DNA of 64,000 nt. It comes from Edaphobacter flagellatus (lineage in GTDB: Bacteria > Acidobacteriota > Terriglobia > Terriglobales > Acidobacteriaceae). Shown piece by piece: positions 55,751 to 64,000 of the stretch (position 1 is the stretch's first letter; every line of letters begins with the position of its first letter). Location: positions 3,701,501 to 3,765,500 of the forward strand of contig NZ_CP073697.1 in the NCBI RefSeq assembly GCF_025264665.1, written 5' to 3'. The position numbers were made by a program, and so were the translations under genes. The notes below the pieces were generated by a model. It was not told the origin of the DNA. It did not search any database and saw nothing but the letters and a program-made list of their open reading frames with translations.

Positions 55751-57877
55751 ATGAGGAGATTCTTGTTTCTGTGTTTGGTTTTTCAGTTCATTTGCTTTGG
55801 AACATTCTCTGCACTGGCTCAGCAACACGTTGTCTATCCAACAGTGCCGCCTCCACCTCACACGCCTCAAGAAATTCTTCTTCTATTTACGGGTAATACT
55901 GCTGATGAACGGATTTTGCTCACGTTAAACAACAACCGGCCAAACACGTTGAAGGCGATGATTACCGTCTTTACGTCATCAGGAGTTTCGACCTCTCTTC
56001 CCGATGTTGATCTTGTCCCGCAAGAAAGCAAATTGATCGAACTCAGCCCGGTCCTTAAGGCCGCTGGTTTATCGCATCAGGAGCTCGGTTGGCTGAAAAT
56101 AGACTATAGCGGTGTTCGGCTGGAGCTTGGCGCGCAACTGACGCTGTACCCAACATCGAATAGTCCAGGTGTGGATTCGCCAAGGAGCCTTAGCGGCGAT
56201 TTCAAGAGTGTAGAGCGAGATGCCGTCTTCTGGATGCCGGAACGGGGCAAAGCATATCTTGCGTTGACGAATAGTTCGACTGGAAACATTGATGTAAAGA
56301 TGAAATGCGGTCCGCTCTCGGATGAGTTTGTTATTCCTTCCAAAACTACAACAATACGTCGGGTAGAACTTCACGATGCATCGATCGTCCATGTAGGAAG
56401 GTTTCCTGTTTCGTGCGATATGACTTCGGACGGGGCTATCGACGCCTTACGTCCTGTGGGCACAGTCATTGCAGATGGGTATTCAGCTCCAATACGCTTT
56501 TATGACCCTAAAACGGCGACATTTCCCAGCCTGACAGCTGTGGGCCTGGATCCGTCTGCTGAAACACATGTCACTGTTCACAACGTCTCAGATGCACCGG
56601 TCGACATTACGCCGATTGTGCGTGAAGCAGCGTTATCTAATCCACTTACGAAGAATCTCGCCACTCAAACACTTGCTCCGCACGAATCGCGTGAGGTCTC
56701 GATTGGCGATTCGCTTTCATCCTTTCGTGCTGCTGGAATCTCCCGCGTCACCTTAACGCTGAAAACATTGTCTCCGAACGGATCGATTGTCGGTTCCGTG
56801 ACCCAAATCAGTCTTTCAGATCACTTGGTTGAAGATATACCGTTGCGAACGAGCAATCCACCAGCATTCGCGCGTGGTTCCTATCCGCTGCGGTGGGATG
56901 AAGACTATACAAATTTGGTTACTGTTACGAACACTGCCGACGAGACACTCCGCATCGGAGGGCAGATCACTGCTGGCGATACAACCTACGTTTTCAAACG
57001 CACCGACATCGAACCAGGAGCAACGATAGTATTCGATGTTGACAAATGGAAAAAGGACGCTGTTCCAGATGTGAATGGCAAAGTTATTCCACAGGATGCG
57101 AAGTACGGCAAATTCCACTGGATAGAAATGTCTAATGGCAAAAAGGCAGGCTTATTAGGACGCACTTCTCTTTCCAGCGTTGCGAATAGGAGAAAGAGTA
57201 GCTTCAGCTGCGGATCTACCTGCGAATATAACTTCACGAAGCATCCATACTTCGATCCAACAGTGTTTGCCTTAATGGGTGTTGGAGATAATGCAGCAAT
57301 CGGAGCAACTGAATTTGACAGCATGCTGAACGGTAATAACTATCACTATCCAGCTGACGTCCCCAACGGGGATGTATGGGCGGATTCAAGTGTGGTTGGC
57401 TTTGCATTGGGCTCGCCCAACATCACCGAAGCAGCAAATTCATTGGGTACTACCAATGTTACTTACAATTTTTACGATGCAGAGTTCTCATACGATCCAG
57501 ATTACGAGACCTGCAATGAAAACGATCTTCCTTCCCAACCTACTGGCGCTTCAACCGTGGGAGCACGATTGGATTTGGAGATCTCTAGTTGCCAAAATAA
57601 CGGAGGTACATTTCGGCTGACGGGGGGTTGGGGAAATACGTCTAATCCAGCAAATGCGTGCAGGCTAAGTGACAGTAAAGATTTACCAAACGCTTATGGA
57701 GGGTCTTGCGGTCAGATCGCTGGAGGTGTTTGGTGCTTCAATTCAAACGCCGATTCGAACGGGAAGTCCTACAGCTATTGCACATCTGGCCCACGATATG
57801 CAGATAAGCCGGACAGTACTTGCACAAGATTTGTTGATAAGGGCTACCCGTTCACCACTACCGCCATCACACCATAA
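55751..57877 (+). CDS. Secreted beta-sandwich-rich hypothetical protein
   Basis: A 708-residue exported protein of unrecognised family. Signal peptide (LFLCLVFQFICFGTFSALA, about residues 3-22) followed by a Pro-rich linker (YPTVPPPPHTP). The main body has repeated Ig/CARDB-like beta segments (RILLTLNNNRPNTLKAMITV, THVTVHNVSDAPVDITPIV, NLVTVTNTADETLRIGGQIT). The C-terminal 220 residues carry many Cys (FSCGSTCEYNF, CNENDLPSQP, SCGQIAGGVWCF, YCTSGPRY), suggesting disulfides. It is lower in GC than the surrounding genes and lies within a split Mu-like prophage, so it was probably brought in as cargo. The next gene starts 17 bases later and is likely co-transcribed. Confidence 0.7.
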   Translation: MRRFLFLCLVFQFICFGTFSALAQQHVVYPTVPPPPHTPQEILLLFTGNTADERILLTLNNNRPNTLKAMITVFTSSGVSTSLPDVDLVPQESKLIELSPVLKAAGLSHQELGWLKIDYSGVRLELGAQLTLYPTSNSPGVDSPRSLSGDFKSVERDAVFWMPERGKAYLALTNSSTGNIDVKMKCGPLSDEFVIPSKTTTIRRVELHDASIVHVGRFPVSCDMTSDGAIDALRPVGTVIADGYSAPIRFYDPKTATFPSLTAVGLDPSAETHVTVHNVSDAPVDITPIVREAALSNPLTKNLATQTLAPHESREVSIGDSLSSFRAAGISRVTLTLKTLSPNGSIVGSVTQISLSDHLVEDIPLRTSNPPAFARGSYPLRWDEDYTNLVTVTNTADETLRIGGQITAGDTTYVFKRTDIEPGATIVFDVDKWKKDAVPDVNGKVIPQDAKYGKFHWIEMSNGKKAGLLGRTSLSSVANRRKSSFSCGSTCEYNFTKHPYFDPTVFALMGVGDNAAIGATEFDSMLNGNNYHYPADVPNGDVWADSSVVGFALGSPNITEAANSLGTTNVTYNFYDAEFSYDPDYETCNENDLPSQPTGASTVGARLDLEISSCQNNGGTFRLTGGWGNTSNPANACRLSDSKDLPNAYGGSCGQIAGGVWCFNSNADSNGKSYSYCTSGPRYADKPDSTCTRFVDKGYPFTTTAITP

Positions 57878-57894
57878 CTATCGGACGACATCAA

Positions 57895-58506
57895 ATGATC
57901 AAACAATCAATACGATCTCTCATTTCTAGAATCTCGGTAGCTTTCGTCAGCCTGATAATTATCCCTGTCTCAATCCATAGCCAGCAGGTAAGCACTGCTC
58001 CGTTCCCTCTGACTCTCAATTGGGTTGAAAATGACATCTCAAGCGAGGGCGGCGGTATAACAGCTGGTTGTGTCCTCGTTTTCGCTACGGGCGAGTTTCA
58101 TCTTGAGCGAAAGAGGCAGCTGATGTCTTCTCATCAAGCGACAATCAATGTATACACTGGCACCCTCTCAGAGGCACAGCTAAGCAATGTGAAGGCTTTA
58201 TTGTCCGATAAAGGTCTTCTATCCCTTCCAGATTTCAAGAAGCCTGAATTCTCTCGGGGAAGTAACTATCTAGAAAGTGCTTCTTTGAGGTTCTATCAAG
58301 AAAATAGACCGAAAGATGTTGGTTACTTCATTTGGCGCGGACTCCGCCCGGAAGATTCAATTGAGGGCGCGTCGGAAGAAGTCAAGAATGAACAATACAA
58401 AGCAAAGACTGCAATAGTCCCTTTCATTCAGTGGCAAAAATCACTCACCGGTAAAAGTGTCGATATCACCAAAAGCAAGTATAAAGGTTGCAACTACGAA
58501 AGCTAA
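57895..58506 (+). CDS. Exported hypothetical protein
   Basis: A 203-residue protein with an N-terminal signal or anchor (ISVAFVSLIIIPVSIHS). The rest has no motif I know. Visible features are ENDISSEGGGITAGCVLVFA, TGTLSEAQLSNVKALLSDKG, YFIWRGLRPEDS and a C-terminal CNYES. It follows the secreted 708-residue protein by 17 bases with similar low GC, so the pair probably works or was transferred together. Confidence 0.6.
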   Translation: MIKQSIRSLISRISVAFVSLIIIPVSIHSQQVSTAPFPLTLNWVENDISSEGGGITAGCVLVFATGEFHLERKRQLMSSHQATINVYTGTLSEAQLSNVKALLSDKGLLSLPDFKKPEFSRGSNYLESASLRFYQENRPKDVGYFIWRGLRPEDSIEGASEEVKNEQYKAKTAIVPFIQWQKSLTGKSVDITKSKYKGCNYES

Positions 58507-58556
58507 TTTCGCAGACTACGATATGGAAATGGAAGTATTTCCCAAAGCATGGCTAA

Positions 58557-59234
58557 GGTGATCAACATCGGCGGCTGGCAGAGTATCAGGCAGGCTTCAA
58601 TCTGTTTGGACGGCTGACGGTGCTGCGAGGCGCTGTCCAGAAGACGAAGAAGCCGCTGCAGCTCTACACCAGCACGCATCTCTTCGCCGATCAGCAGCAG
58701 AGCAATGGCGACATCCAGATTTACACCAGATTCGATCTGCCATCGGCAGGCGCGCTCGAATACCTTCGCAACCTGACTCCTCTCACACGCGATATCTTCG
58801 AGGGCCTGACGAAGCAATACAAGCACGATGCCTTCACCATCGCGGGCGTCAATGATCAGCGGATCATAGAGAAGGTGCGCGATGTGCTTGGCGAGGTCGT
58901 CACCAGTGGCGGCACGGCTGAGGACTTCCGCAACGCCGTCAACTCGATCACTGATGAAGCTGATGCAGATCGGCTCTCGGCATTTAAGATTCAGATCTCG
59001 GTTAGGAACGCCGTGATCCGCTCACATACATTACGACGACCTGCCGTAGCGCATGTTTGTCGTCAATGGCGGGAGATCCTAAATGAGCGAAGCAGCCATT
59101 ATCGTCAGCTTGTTTGTGATCTTCTGGACCGGCTTTCAGATGCTGGTGCAATCTATCTAGCGCAGAGGGGAACGTCTAAGGGCGCTACCTTGTCGAGCCA
59201 GGGTCGAGAAACCGCAAGAAGATTCTTCTCCTGA
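58557..59234 (+). pseudogene. Mu-like head-morphogenesis protein remnant
   Basis: An open frame without a good start codon. It reads LAEYQAGFNLFGRLTVLR, LQLYTSTHLFADQQQSNGDI, LRNLTPLTRDIFEGLTKQYK and FTIAGVNDQRIIEKVRDVLG, with GGTAEDFRNAVNSITDEADA. The middle is the phage Mu gpF/SPP1 gp7-type head-morphogenesis signature. A stop precedes the frame at 58554, so the N-terminus is missing, and after residue SAFKIQ the sequence no longer resembles the family. With the portal end at 55442 this shows that a Mu-like prophage once occupied the site and was interrupted by the two secreted-protein genes. Confidence 0.65.
59083..59160 (+). CDS. Candidate 25-residue membrane peptide
   Basis: A short frame reading MSEAAIIVSLFVIFWTGFQM then LVQSI, almost entirely one membrane helix. 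GGGAG lies seven bases before the ATG, better than most starts nearby, and the ATG directly follows the stop of another tiny frame. Hydrophobic peptides of this size occur in phages (holin-like, superinfection) and as type I toxins. It overlaps the decayed tail of the head-protein remnant. Evidence is only composition and ribosome-binding site. Confidence 0.35.
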   Translation: MSEAAIIVSLFVIFWTGFQMLVQSI

Positions 59235-59300
59235 CGTTCAGCGGTTCTACAGTCGTACAGCACATTCGTCTTTGCCTGAGCACGAACCAAAACGAAGGCC

Positions 59301-59918
59301 TTATCGGAGCTTCTGGCTGTTATCAAACATCAGAGTCAGATCAGCGATACCTGCGGCAACCTTAATGGCGCGTTGCGTGCGCGGAAACCGAGAGAGGAGC
59401 TTATCTTCGGGTACCGCATGTCCACCCATCTGTTGTCTTGTGCGGACGCGCAGAACAGACAGTCCTTCATGCGTGAGTCCGACGAATAAGAGTGCTACGG
59501 AATATCCGGCAGCTTGGAACTTGTGAATCAGATCGATCTTCGACTCAACTGTCCCGTCAGGTAGTTCACGCCAATGTGAAAAGACTGTTTCGTAGGCGAA
59601 CGAGACTTGCTGACGAACGACCTGCTCGACCAGAGAGGTGACAGCTGCTTGAGAGATGCGCTGCCATCTCTCGTCATCGTCACGCAGTTCCTTAGCCCAT
59701 GTTGGGAGGTTGGCCAGATCTCCGCCATCGGGCTCCGGAAGAATCGACAACGTTAATCGGTCGGCGTTGAGTAAAGGAATTCGGAGCGCTTGCGAGAGAC
59801 GTTGATTCCAGAGCGTAGACTTGCCCGACCCGTTGTGACCAGCGACGATGATCGCAAGAGGACGATCTCGTGGAATATTTTGGAGCAGGGACTCTGCGTC
59901 CGGCGGCGCTGCCGACAT
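59301..59918 (-). CDS. Zeta-toxin-like P-loop kinase
   Basis: A 205-residue protein. Walker A AGHNGSGKST lies near 27-36, followed by an Asp in LLNADRLTLSI, SFAYETVFSHW (the zeta family has a Glu-Thr at this place), a FVGLTHEGLSVLRVRTRQQM segment with Arg residues, and FDNSQ near the end. Zeta toxins phosphorylate UDP-N-acetylglucosamine and block wall synthesis; some relatives are plain ATPases, so toxicity is not certain. Its ATG overlaps the stop of the 98-residue gene upstream (TGATG), the usual arrangement of antitoxin before toxin. Confidence 0.7.
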   Translation of the reverse strand: MSAAPPDAESLLQNIPRDRPLAIIVAGHNGSGKSTLWNQRLSQALRIPLLNADRLTLSILPEPDGGDLANLPTWAKELRDDDERWQRISQAAVTSLVEQVVRQQVSFAYETVFSHWRELPDGTVESKIDLIHKFQAAGYSVALLFVGLTHEGLSVLRVRTRQQMGGHAVPEDKLLSRFPRTQRAIKVAAGIADLTLMFDNSQKLR

Positions 59919-60214
59919 CAGGCGTTCTTAGTCTTGACAACCCGAAACTGACCGTTAGAGAACCGCCCGATGGTCCGAGTGCCATCCGCCGATTCACGAA
60001 CAATCTTTGAGGTGTCGGATGGAAGAACAGAGTAGGCGTAGACCTTCTTCGCAGAAGTTGCCTTCGTCACAAAAACGGCATCGCGCCGAATTCCAACTTT
60101 GCGGATGGCCTTCGAGATGTTGGCCACAAGAGTTTCGCTGTCGTCACGGTTCACGAGACGCTTGCTCCGGCCGTTGGCCCTAATCATCTGCGCGGGTGCC
60201 GCTGGTGTGGCCAT
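59918..60214 (-). CDS. Putative antitoxin partner
   Basis: A 98-residue basic protein without a recognised family, encoded immediately before and overlapping the zeta-like gene. AGGAG lies seven bases before the ATG. It has a helix-forming segment (SETLVANISKAIRKVGIRRD) and a beta-rich end (TRTIGRFSNGQFRVVKTK). The role as antitoxin rests only on gene order, size and overlap. Confidence 0.55.
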   Translation of the reverse strand: MATPAAPAQMIRANGRSKRLVNRDDSETLVANISKAIRKVGIRRDAVFVTKATSAKKVYAYSVLPSDTSKIVRESADGTRTIGRFSNGQFRVVKTKNA

Positions 60215-60473
60215 GTGTATTCTCCTCTTCGAGAAGTGCCCTCAAAGACCTTTCCATAAGTATACCGCTGGCCCAAGGGACATTTGACTTCGAGGTGACG
60301 GATCATTCGATACCTAAACCATGCTGGCTGGCTCCCCGCGGGCCAGCCAATACGCCCACTGTGATTGCGATGGCTTTGTGGCATTTTTGTGGCAAATACC
60401 GCCGTTTGGGCCGGTTTTGCCGGTTTATCCGTCAGATATCTCCTTTACCGTCAACAGTTTAGGTTTGACGCGG
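60215..60473. other. Non-coding stretch before tRNA fragments
   Basis: About 260 bases without a credible gene. It includes a GC-rich inverted repeat (GCTGGCTCCCCGCGGGCCAGC, 60321-60341) and closely spaced GTGGCA/GTGGCAA words at 60378-60396 that resemble the arm-site words seen near integrase attachment sites. No integrase gene is present. Confidence 0.4.
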
Positions 60474-60526
60474 CACCTTCACACGGTGGAAGTCGTAGGT
60501 TCGAATCCGATTGTCCCCCACGGCCA
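60474..60526 (+). pseudogene. tRNA-Val(CAC)-like 3' fragment
   Basis: The sequence has an anticodon stem-loop CACC-TTCACAC-GGTG, with anticodon CAC at 60480-60482. A T-arm-like GTAGG-TTCGAAT-CCGAT follows with one mismatch, then TGTCCCCCA. The 5' half (acceptor strand and D-arm) is not present: the bases where it should begin, near 60447, cannot pair with the 3' acceptor strand. It is a decayed 3' fragment, the part usually duplicated when an element integrates into a tRNA gene. Confidence 0.45.
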
Positions 60527-60650
60527 AGTGGCATATACCGGTTCTTCGTCAAAACCTTCGTCAAATTGTGCGCCGTAAAGGCTCCAAAAATGCCTCTCGG
60601 CTCCCACCTATCCTACAGAAAACAAACGTACTCTATGCTGTACCCGCCGC

Positions 60651-60695
<45 letters not shown>

Positions 60696-61063
60696 TACTT
60701 TTCAAAGACATACAATTTCACTGGTTCACAAGTTGGGCATAGTCGAATGGATGCCCTCTTCTGTCTCTTCGTGACAGTTGTCTCCCCCTCTGAGTTGCCC
60801 GCATCATCGCGTTTGTCGAATATCGGACCTTAGCTCTCCGTCCACAAATGGCTTGTGACAATACATTGGTGTGAGCTACCGGATGTCCTGGTTAGATTGC
60901 TAACGTGCATCACGAACGCAGGGCGCTAGCTATCTATGTAAGTAAGTTATGAGGCGAAAAGGGCGTCAGCCGTCGCGGCTCGGAGAAGAGATAGGATGAT
61001 CTGTTTCGTATGGAATAATGTGTCGGGTGAACACATGACATTTCTGCGTAAGGATCCTCTTTA
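60696..61063. other. Intergenic region
   Basis: About 370 bases between the tRNA fragment and the glycosyltransferase gene. No gene, terminator or clear repeat is seen. It should hold the promoter of the downstream gene. Confidence 0.4.
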
Positions 61064-62650
61064 ATGCGTCTGCTAAGTGCATTGCGCCAGAAACTCTATC
61101 TGCTCGGTTTTATTGCTATTTTCCTAAGCGCGTGGTGCAAGCTTTCAATACTGAATTCGCGGGAATTATGGCTGGATGAGACCTATTCTGCATACGTCGC
61201 AAACCTGCCCTTTCATCATCTTTTGCGGTTTACGACGGGAGATGTTCATCCTCAACTATTCTCGATTGTTCTTTGGGGATGGGTTCATCTCGTCGGGGAT
61301 GCTCAGGTTCGGCTAAGGCTTTTCAGCGCCCTAGTGAATATCTGTTGCATGCTTGCAATGTTCTTCCTTGCCCAACGAGTGCTTGGAGCAAGATGGGGAA
61401 GCTTTGCTTCAGCCCTTTTTGCTTTTTCGCCGATGTTGCTTGTCTATTCGCTGGAAGTAAGAAGCTACATGCTGTTCATGTTCGCTTTTGTCTGCGCCTT
61501 AATCATCCATTGGCGGGTTGTCATCGAAGAAGATGATCGTAAGGGGCTTCTGCTTGCATACAGCTTGCTATTGGCATTGTTGTTTTATATTCACTATCTT
61601 GGCGTCTTTTTCGTAGCGGGGTTATTTATTCACTGGGTTCTTCGCAAAAACCATATCAGAGCAAAAATTTCCAGTATTCTTACGGTCGGCATACTGACGC
61701 TTCTGTTTGTTTCTCCAGGTATTCCTCTTCTCCTGTCGCAACATGCATTGAAAGTACAGTTAAATCGGCAACTAGAACGCAGTCATAGTGATCCTCAAGC
61801 TCTTTCATTTGGGTCGACAGGGGTCGATCCAAATGAAAGTCATGGAATCGGAGCTATGGCGCGAAATACCGCGGTGATGGCAGGTTTTTATCCTGCAACA
61901 TCCCATACGATCCTTCTGATCTGCGCGATTCCTCTAACGTGTGCACTCGCCGGAGTAGTGCTTTTGGGCCTATTTAAAGGGGATGAAATTTGTCGCCTTT
62001 TTCTGATCCTCTCGATCCTACTCTACGGTGCAGTCGTTGCATTCCATCTTGGCAGTACCCGCTACCTTCTATTTCTGATTCCTGTACTGGTCCTGGCTAT
62101 GGCTCGAACGCTTCAGTTCTCGACGACCTCACTGAAATGGTCCCAGTTAGGTGCCGTTATGGGAGTTGTACTCCTCGCAACTTATTGCGCAGGCTTTATC
62201 AGACAGGCGACGAGGCCCCATGGAAGACCGTGGGAAAATGTAGTGCGTGCTATCCAAACCGACTACCAGCCCGGAGACAAAGTCATCTTCGATGCTCTCT
62301 ATTCCCAAGTACCCTTTGACTACTTCGCCAGCCATCGAAACTTTCATCCAGTTGAAGCGGGATTTCCTATCGATATCTATACATGGTGGGATATGCAGAG
62401 ACACACTGGTTGGGGTGGACCCGTAATAACACAATCAGATTTGAATAATTTTACCTCTGATCTTTTGCCTTCTGATGGTAAAACGATTTGGCTCGTTTCA
62501 TACGAAACGTATTACTACGATCCGAATAATGCCCTTTTGAAACGACTTAGTGAGTTAGGGCACTCGACCTTGGTTCCACTCCCGGAGAATCCAGATGATC
62601 ATGCTGGTTCGAATGATTCTCAGCTACGTTTGTACCGCATTGCTCGGTAG
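61064..62650 (+). CDS. GT39-type membrane glycosyltransferase
   Basis: A 528-residue inner-membrane protein with about ten to twelve helices, resembling ArnT/protein-O-mannosyltransferase-type (GT39, DUF-rich PMT_2) enzymes that use polyprenyl-phosphate sugars. The first periplasmic loop has LWLDETYSAY with the catalytic-type Asp-Glu near residues 38-39, then TTGDVHPQLF. The helical region runs through SALVNICCMLAMFFLAQRVL to about 400. A soluble C-terminal domain of about 130 residues follows (GDKVIFDALYSQVPFDYF, TIWLVSYETYYYDP). Acceptor and donor are unknown. AGGAT lies eight to nine bases before the ATG. Confidence 0.78.
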   Translation: MRLLSALRQKLYLLGFIAIFLSAWCKLSILNSRELWLDETYSAYVANLPFHHLLRFTTGDVHPQLFSIVLWGWVHLVGDAQVRLRLFSALVNICCMLAMFFLAQRVLGARWGSFASALFAFSPMLLVYSLEVRSYMLFMFAFVCALIIHWRVVIEEDDRKGLLLAYSLLLALLFYIHYLGVFFVAGLFIHWVLRKNHIRAKISSILTVGILTLLFVSPGIPLLLSQHALKVQLNRQLERSHSDPQALSFGSTGVDPNESHGIGAMARNTAVMAGFYPATSHTILLICAIPLTCALAGVVLLGLFKGDEICRLFLILSILLYGAVVAFHLGSTRYLLFLIPVLVLAMARTLQFSTTSLKWSQLGAVMGVVLLATYCAGFIRQATRPHGRPWENVVRAIQTDYQPGDKVIFDALYSQVPFDYFASHRNFHPVEAGFPIDIYTWWDMQRHTGWGGPVITQSDLNNFTSDLLPSDGKTIWLVSYETYYYDPNNALLKRLSELGHSTLVPLPENPDDHAGSNDSQLRLYRIAR

Positions 62651-62741
62651 CAATCATTTTCATGGGACATCTGATTGCAGAGATTCAAACAGATTAAGAG
62701 ATGTGCCATAGTTTCATCCGTGCTGGAGTACAGCGTTCAAC

Positions 62742-63062
62742 CTAGTTGAAATCCGGACGGGAAGGGTGGTCCACGACAATCAAGCGCCCGTCTGTCAATG
62801 CTTTGACTGAGTGACGGCTGTTCGCGGGCACAATGGCAACCACGCCTGGCTTCGCGGTCTGAGATTCTCCGTCGATGGTCACTTCGATTTCCCCCTCAAT
62901 CACTTCGTAGACCTCTTCCTCGGGATGGAAGTGCTCATGGATGGACGAGCCGGCGGCGAACTCGTAGTGAGCGAATGTCATGCTGGCCGAGTGAAAATAG
63001 CGTCCCTTCCATCCCGGAAGCCGTTCGATAACCTTAAGTCCGTTCGTTTCCACAAAGGGCAT
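62742..63062 (-). CDS. Cupin-domain protein
   Basis: A 106-residue single-domain cupin. The first cupin motif is HEHFHPEEEVYEVIEGEIEV (about 42-61), with His, His and Glu metal ligands, and the second is PGVVAIVPANSRHSVKAL, with the third His near 84. The complete set of ligands suggests a metal-binding fold, with an enzyme or sensor role unknown. It is isolated and convergent with the glycosyltransferase gene. Confidence 0.8.
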   Translation of the reverse strand: MPFVETNGLKVIERLPGWKGRYFHSASMTFAHYEFAAGSSIHEHFHPEEEVYEVIEGEIEVTIDGESQTAKPGVVAIVPANSRHSVKALTDGRLIVVDHPSRPDFN

Positions 63063-63280
63063 GAGAACTCTCTTTCTGCGGTGTCCGCGAGGAATTGGAT
63101 CGTACTCCAGCTGCTATTGTAGGGTTATTCATAACGGCAGCTCATGTAGGCTATCAACAAGGATGCATGCATTTCTGCACACGGCAGAGTCATCGATGCC
63201 GCGCAGCCTGATCGTGCTAGCTCGCGCTGGTTCTCTAGCTTGCTCTTCGTGTGTCATGTCAAATGCGTAAGAAGAGGCAT

Positions 63281-64000
63281 ATGATATCGGTCGCCATTGT
63301 CGGTTCGGGCCCATACGCTCTGTCGCTTGCCGCACATCTCAATCCTTTGGATGTGGACTACCGTATCTTTGGTCCTGTGATGGAGGCTTGGGATAAGCAT
63401 ATGCCTCCAGGAATGTTTCTAAAGTCGGACGGCTTTGCCTCGGACTTGTACGCTCCGGGCGACGGATACAGACTCGAAGAATACTGCCGTGAAAACGATA
63501 TTCCGTATGCGCCCGTAGGTCCGCCAGTAAAGCGCACGACCTTTGTGGATTACGGCAAAGAGTTTCAGCGCCGCTTTGCACCGGGACTTGAAGAGACGAT
63601 GATCGTACGCATCAGTCAGATTCCGGGCGGCTATGAGCTAGAGACAGCCGAAGGTGACATGGTGCAGGCGAAGCAGGTTGTGCTGGCAGTCGGCATCAGC
63701 CATTTTCCATATCTCCCTAAAGTGATGGACGGACTGCCGCGCGAGGCAGTGAGCCACACGTTTCATCATGGCCCTTTTGATGCCTTTCGCGGTAAACGTG
63801 TGCTGGTGATTGGGGCTGGCGCGTCGGCGGTAAATGCGGCGGTAGCCTTGAACGAGACTGGTGCTGAGACAGAGCTGATGGCGCGTGCTGCGAAGATCAG
63901 CTTCCATGATCGTTCGCCCGACTATCGTCCTCTGATAGATCGCATCAAGAATCCCCGCTCGGTGATCGGTTTGGGGTGGCGTTCGAAAGTTGCAGTGGAC
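63281..64000 (+). CDS. FAD/NAD(P)-binding oxidoreductase, partial
   Basis: The first 240 residues of a flavoprotein cut by the window end. A dinucleotide-binding motif opens the protein (VAIVGSGPYALSLAAHL, residues 4-20) and a second one follows (VLVIGAGASAVNAAVAL, near 173-189), the pattern of flavin-dependent monooxygenase-like and lysine/ornithine N-hydroxylase-like enzymes. AVGISHFPYLP matches the conserved segment before the second site. The ATG at 63281 has AAGAGG three bases upstream, slightly close; an ATG at 63263 in the same frame is an alternative. Function beyond an FAD/NADPH oxidoreductase cannot be told. Confidence 0.75.
   Translation, partial: MISVAIVGSGPYALSLAAHLNPLDVDYRIFGPVMEAWDKHMPPGMFLKSDGFASDLYAPGDGYRLEEYCRENDIPYAPVGPPVKRTTFVDYGKEFQRRFAPGLEETMIVRISQIPGGYELETAEGDMVQAKQVVLAVGISHFPYLPKVMDGLPREAVSHTFHHGPFDAFRGKRVLVIGAGASAVNAAVALNETGAETELMARAAKISFHDRSPDYRPLIDRIKNPRSVIGLGWRSKVAVD

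Noticed and set aside
60447..60526. A complete tRNA-Val gene
   Set aside because: No 5' acceptor strand pairs with the 3' end, the T-stem has a mismatch, and there is no D-arm.

Overview
The window looks like a chromosomal segment of a soil acidobacterium (Acidobacteriaceae/Terriglobia type). This is inferred from gene content, not from a marker gene. The indicators are six TonB-dependent receptors in 64 kb, three of them about 1150-1170 residues long with an N-terminal carboxypeptidase-regulatory-like domain (Oar-like). A PadR regulator overlaps a giant ADOP-type ABC permease. Small regulator-like membrane proteins with an acidobacterial N-terminal domain also occur.

Layout. (1) 1-19.4 kb is a polysaccharide-use region. 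It holds two Oar-like receptors, a heparinase II/III-type lyase gene broken by two frame lesions, a secreted beta-propeller/GH79-like glycosidase, a two-lobed acetylxylan-esterase-like hydrolase and a Tat-exported beta-helix protein. The set fits breakdown of an acidic, uronic-acid-containing glycan. (2) 19.9-28.2 kb holds a DtxR/MntR-type metalloregulator divergent from a TonB receptor, with two near-identical palindromic operators between them 21 bp apart, then an SGNH hydrolase and the PadR/ADOP pair. (3) 28.9-46.5 kb is a metal or metal-chelate locus. A long plus-strand run encodes a small His/Cys membrane protein, a TonB receptor, an exported membrane-anchored CobN/ChlH-like chelatase-family protein, a CDF-like transporter, a second small His/Cys protein, an exported amidohydrolase, a DUF3299 protein, an ABC ATPase and an FtsX-type permease. 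Facing it on the minus strand are a third small His/Cys protein, a TonB receptor, a MerC-like protein and a 53-residue membrane protein. Divergent from these, on the plus strand, are a Cys-rich small protein and an outer-membrane channel-like protein. My reading is outer-membrane capture of a metal complex, periplasmic removal of the metal, then inner-membrane transport. (4) 46.5-53.7 kb holds a decayed alcohol-dehydrogenase gene, another Oar-like receptor, and a KdpD/KdpE-like two-component pair followed by a separate, truncated KdpD sensor domain. (5) 53.8-60.7 kb is an accretion zone. It has remnants of a Mu-like prophage (portal C-terminus, head-morphogenesis fragment, tail-fibre C-terminus) split by two secreted-protein genes, a zeta-like toxin with a putative antitoxin, direct repeats, and two consecutive 3' fragments of tRNA genes (Val-like and Asn) that look like attachment-site scars. 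(6) 61-64 kb returns to ordinary genes: a GT39-type membrane glycosyltransferase, a cupin and an FAD-dependent oxidoreductase cut by the window edge.

No searches could be run. All family calls rest on motif recognition, and starts were chosen by Shine-Dalgarno spacing and signal-peptide position.
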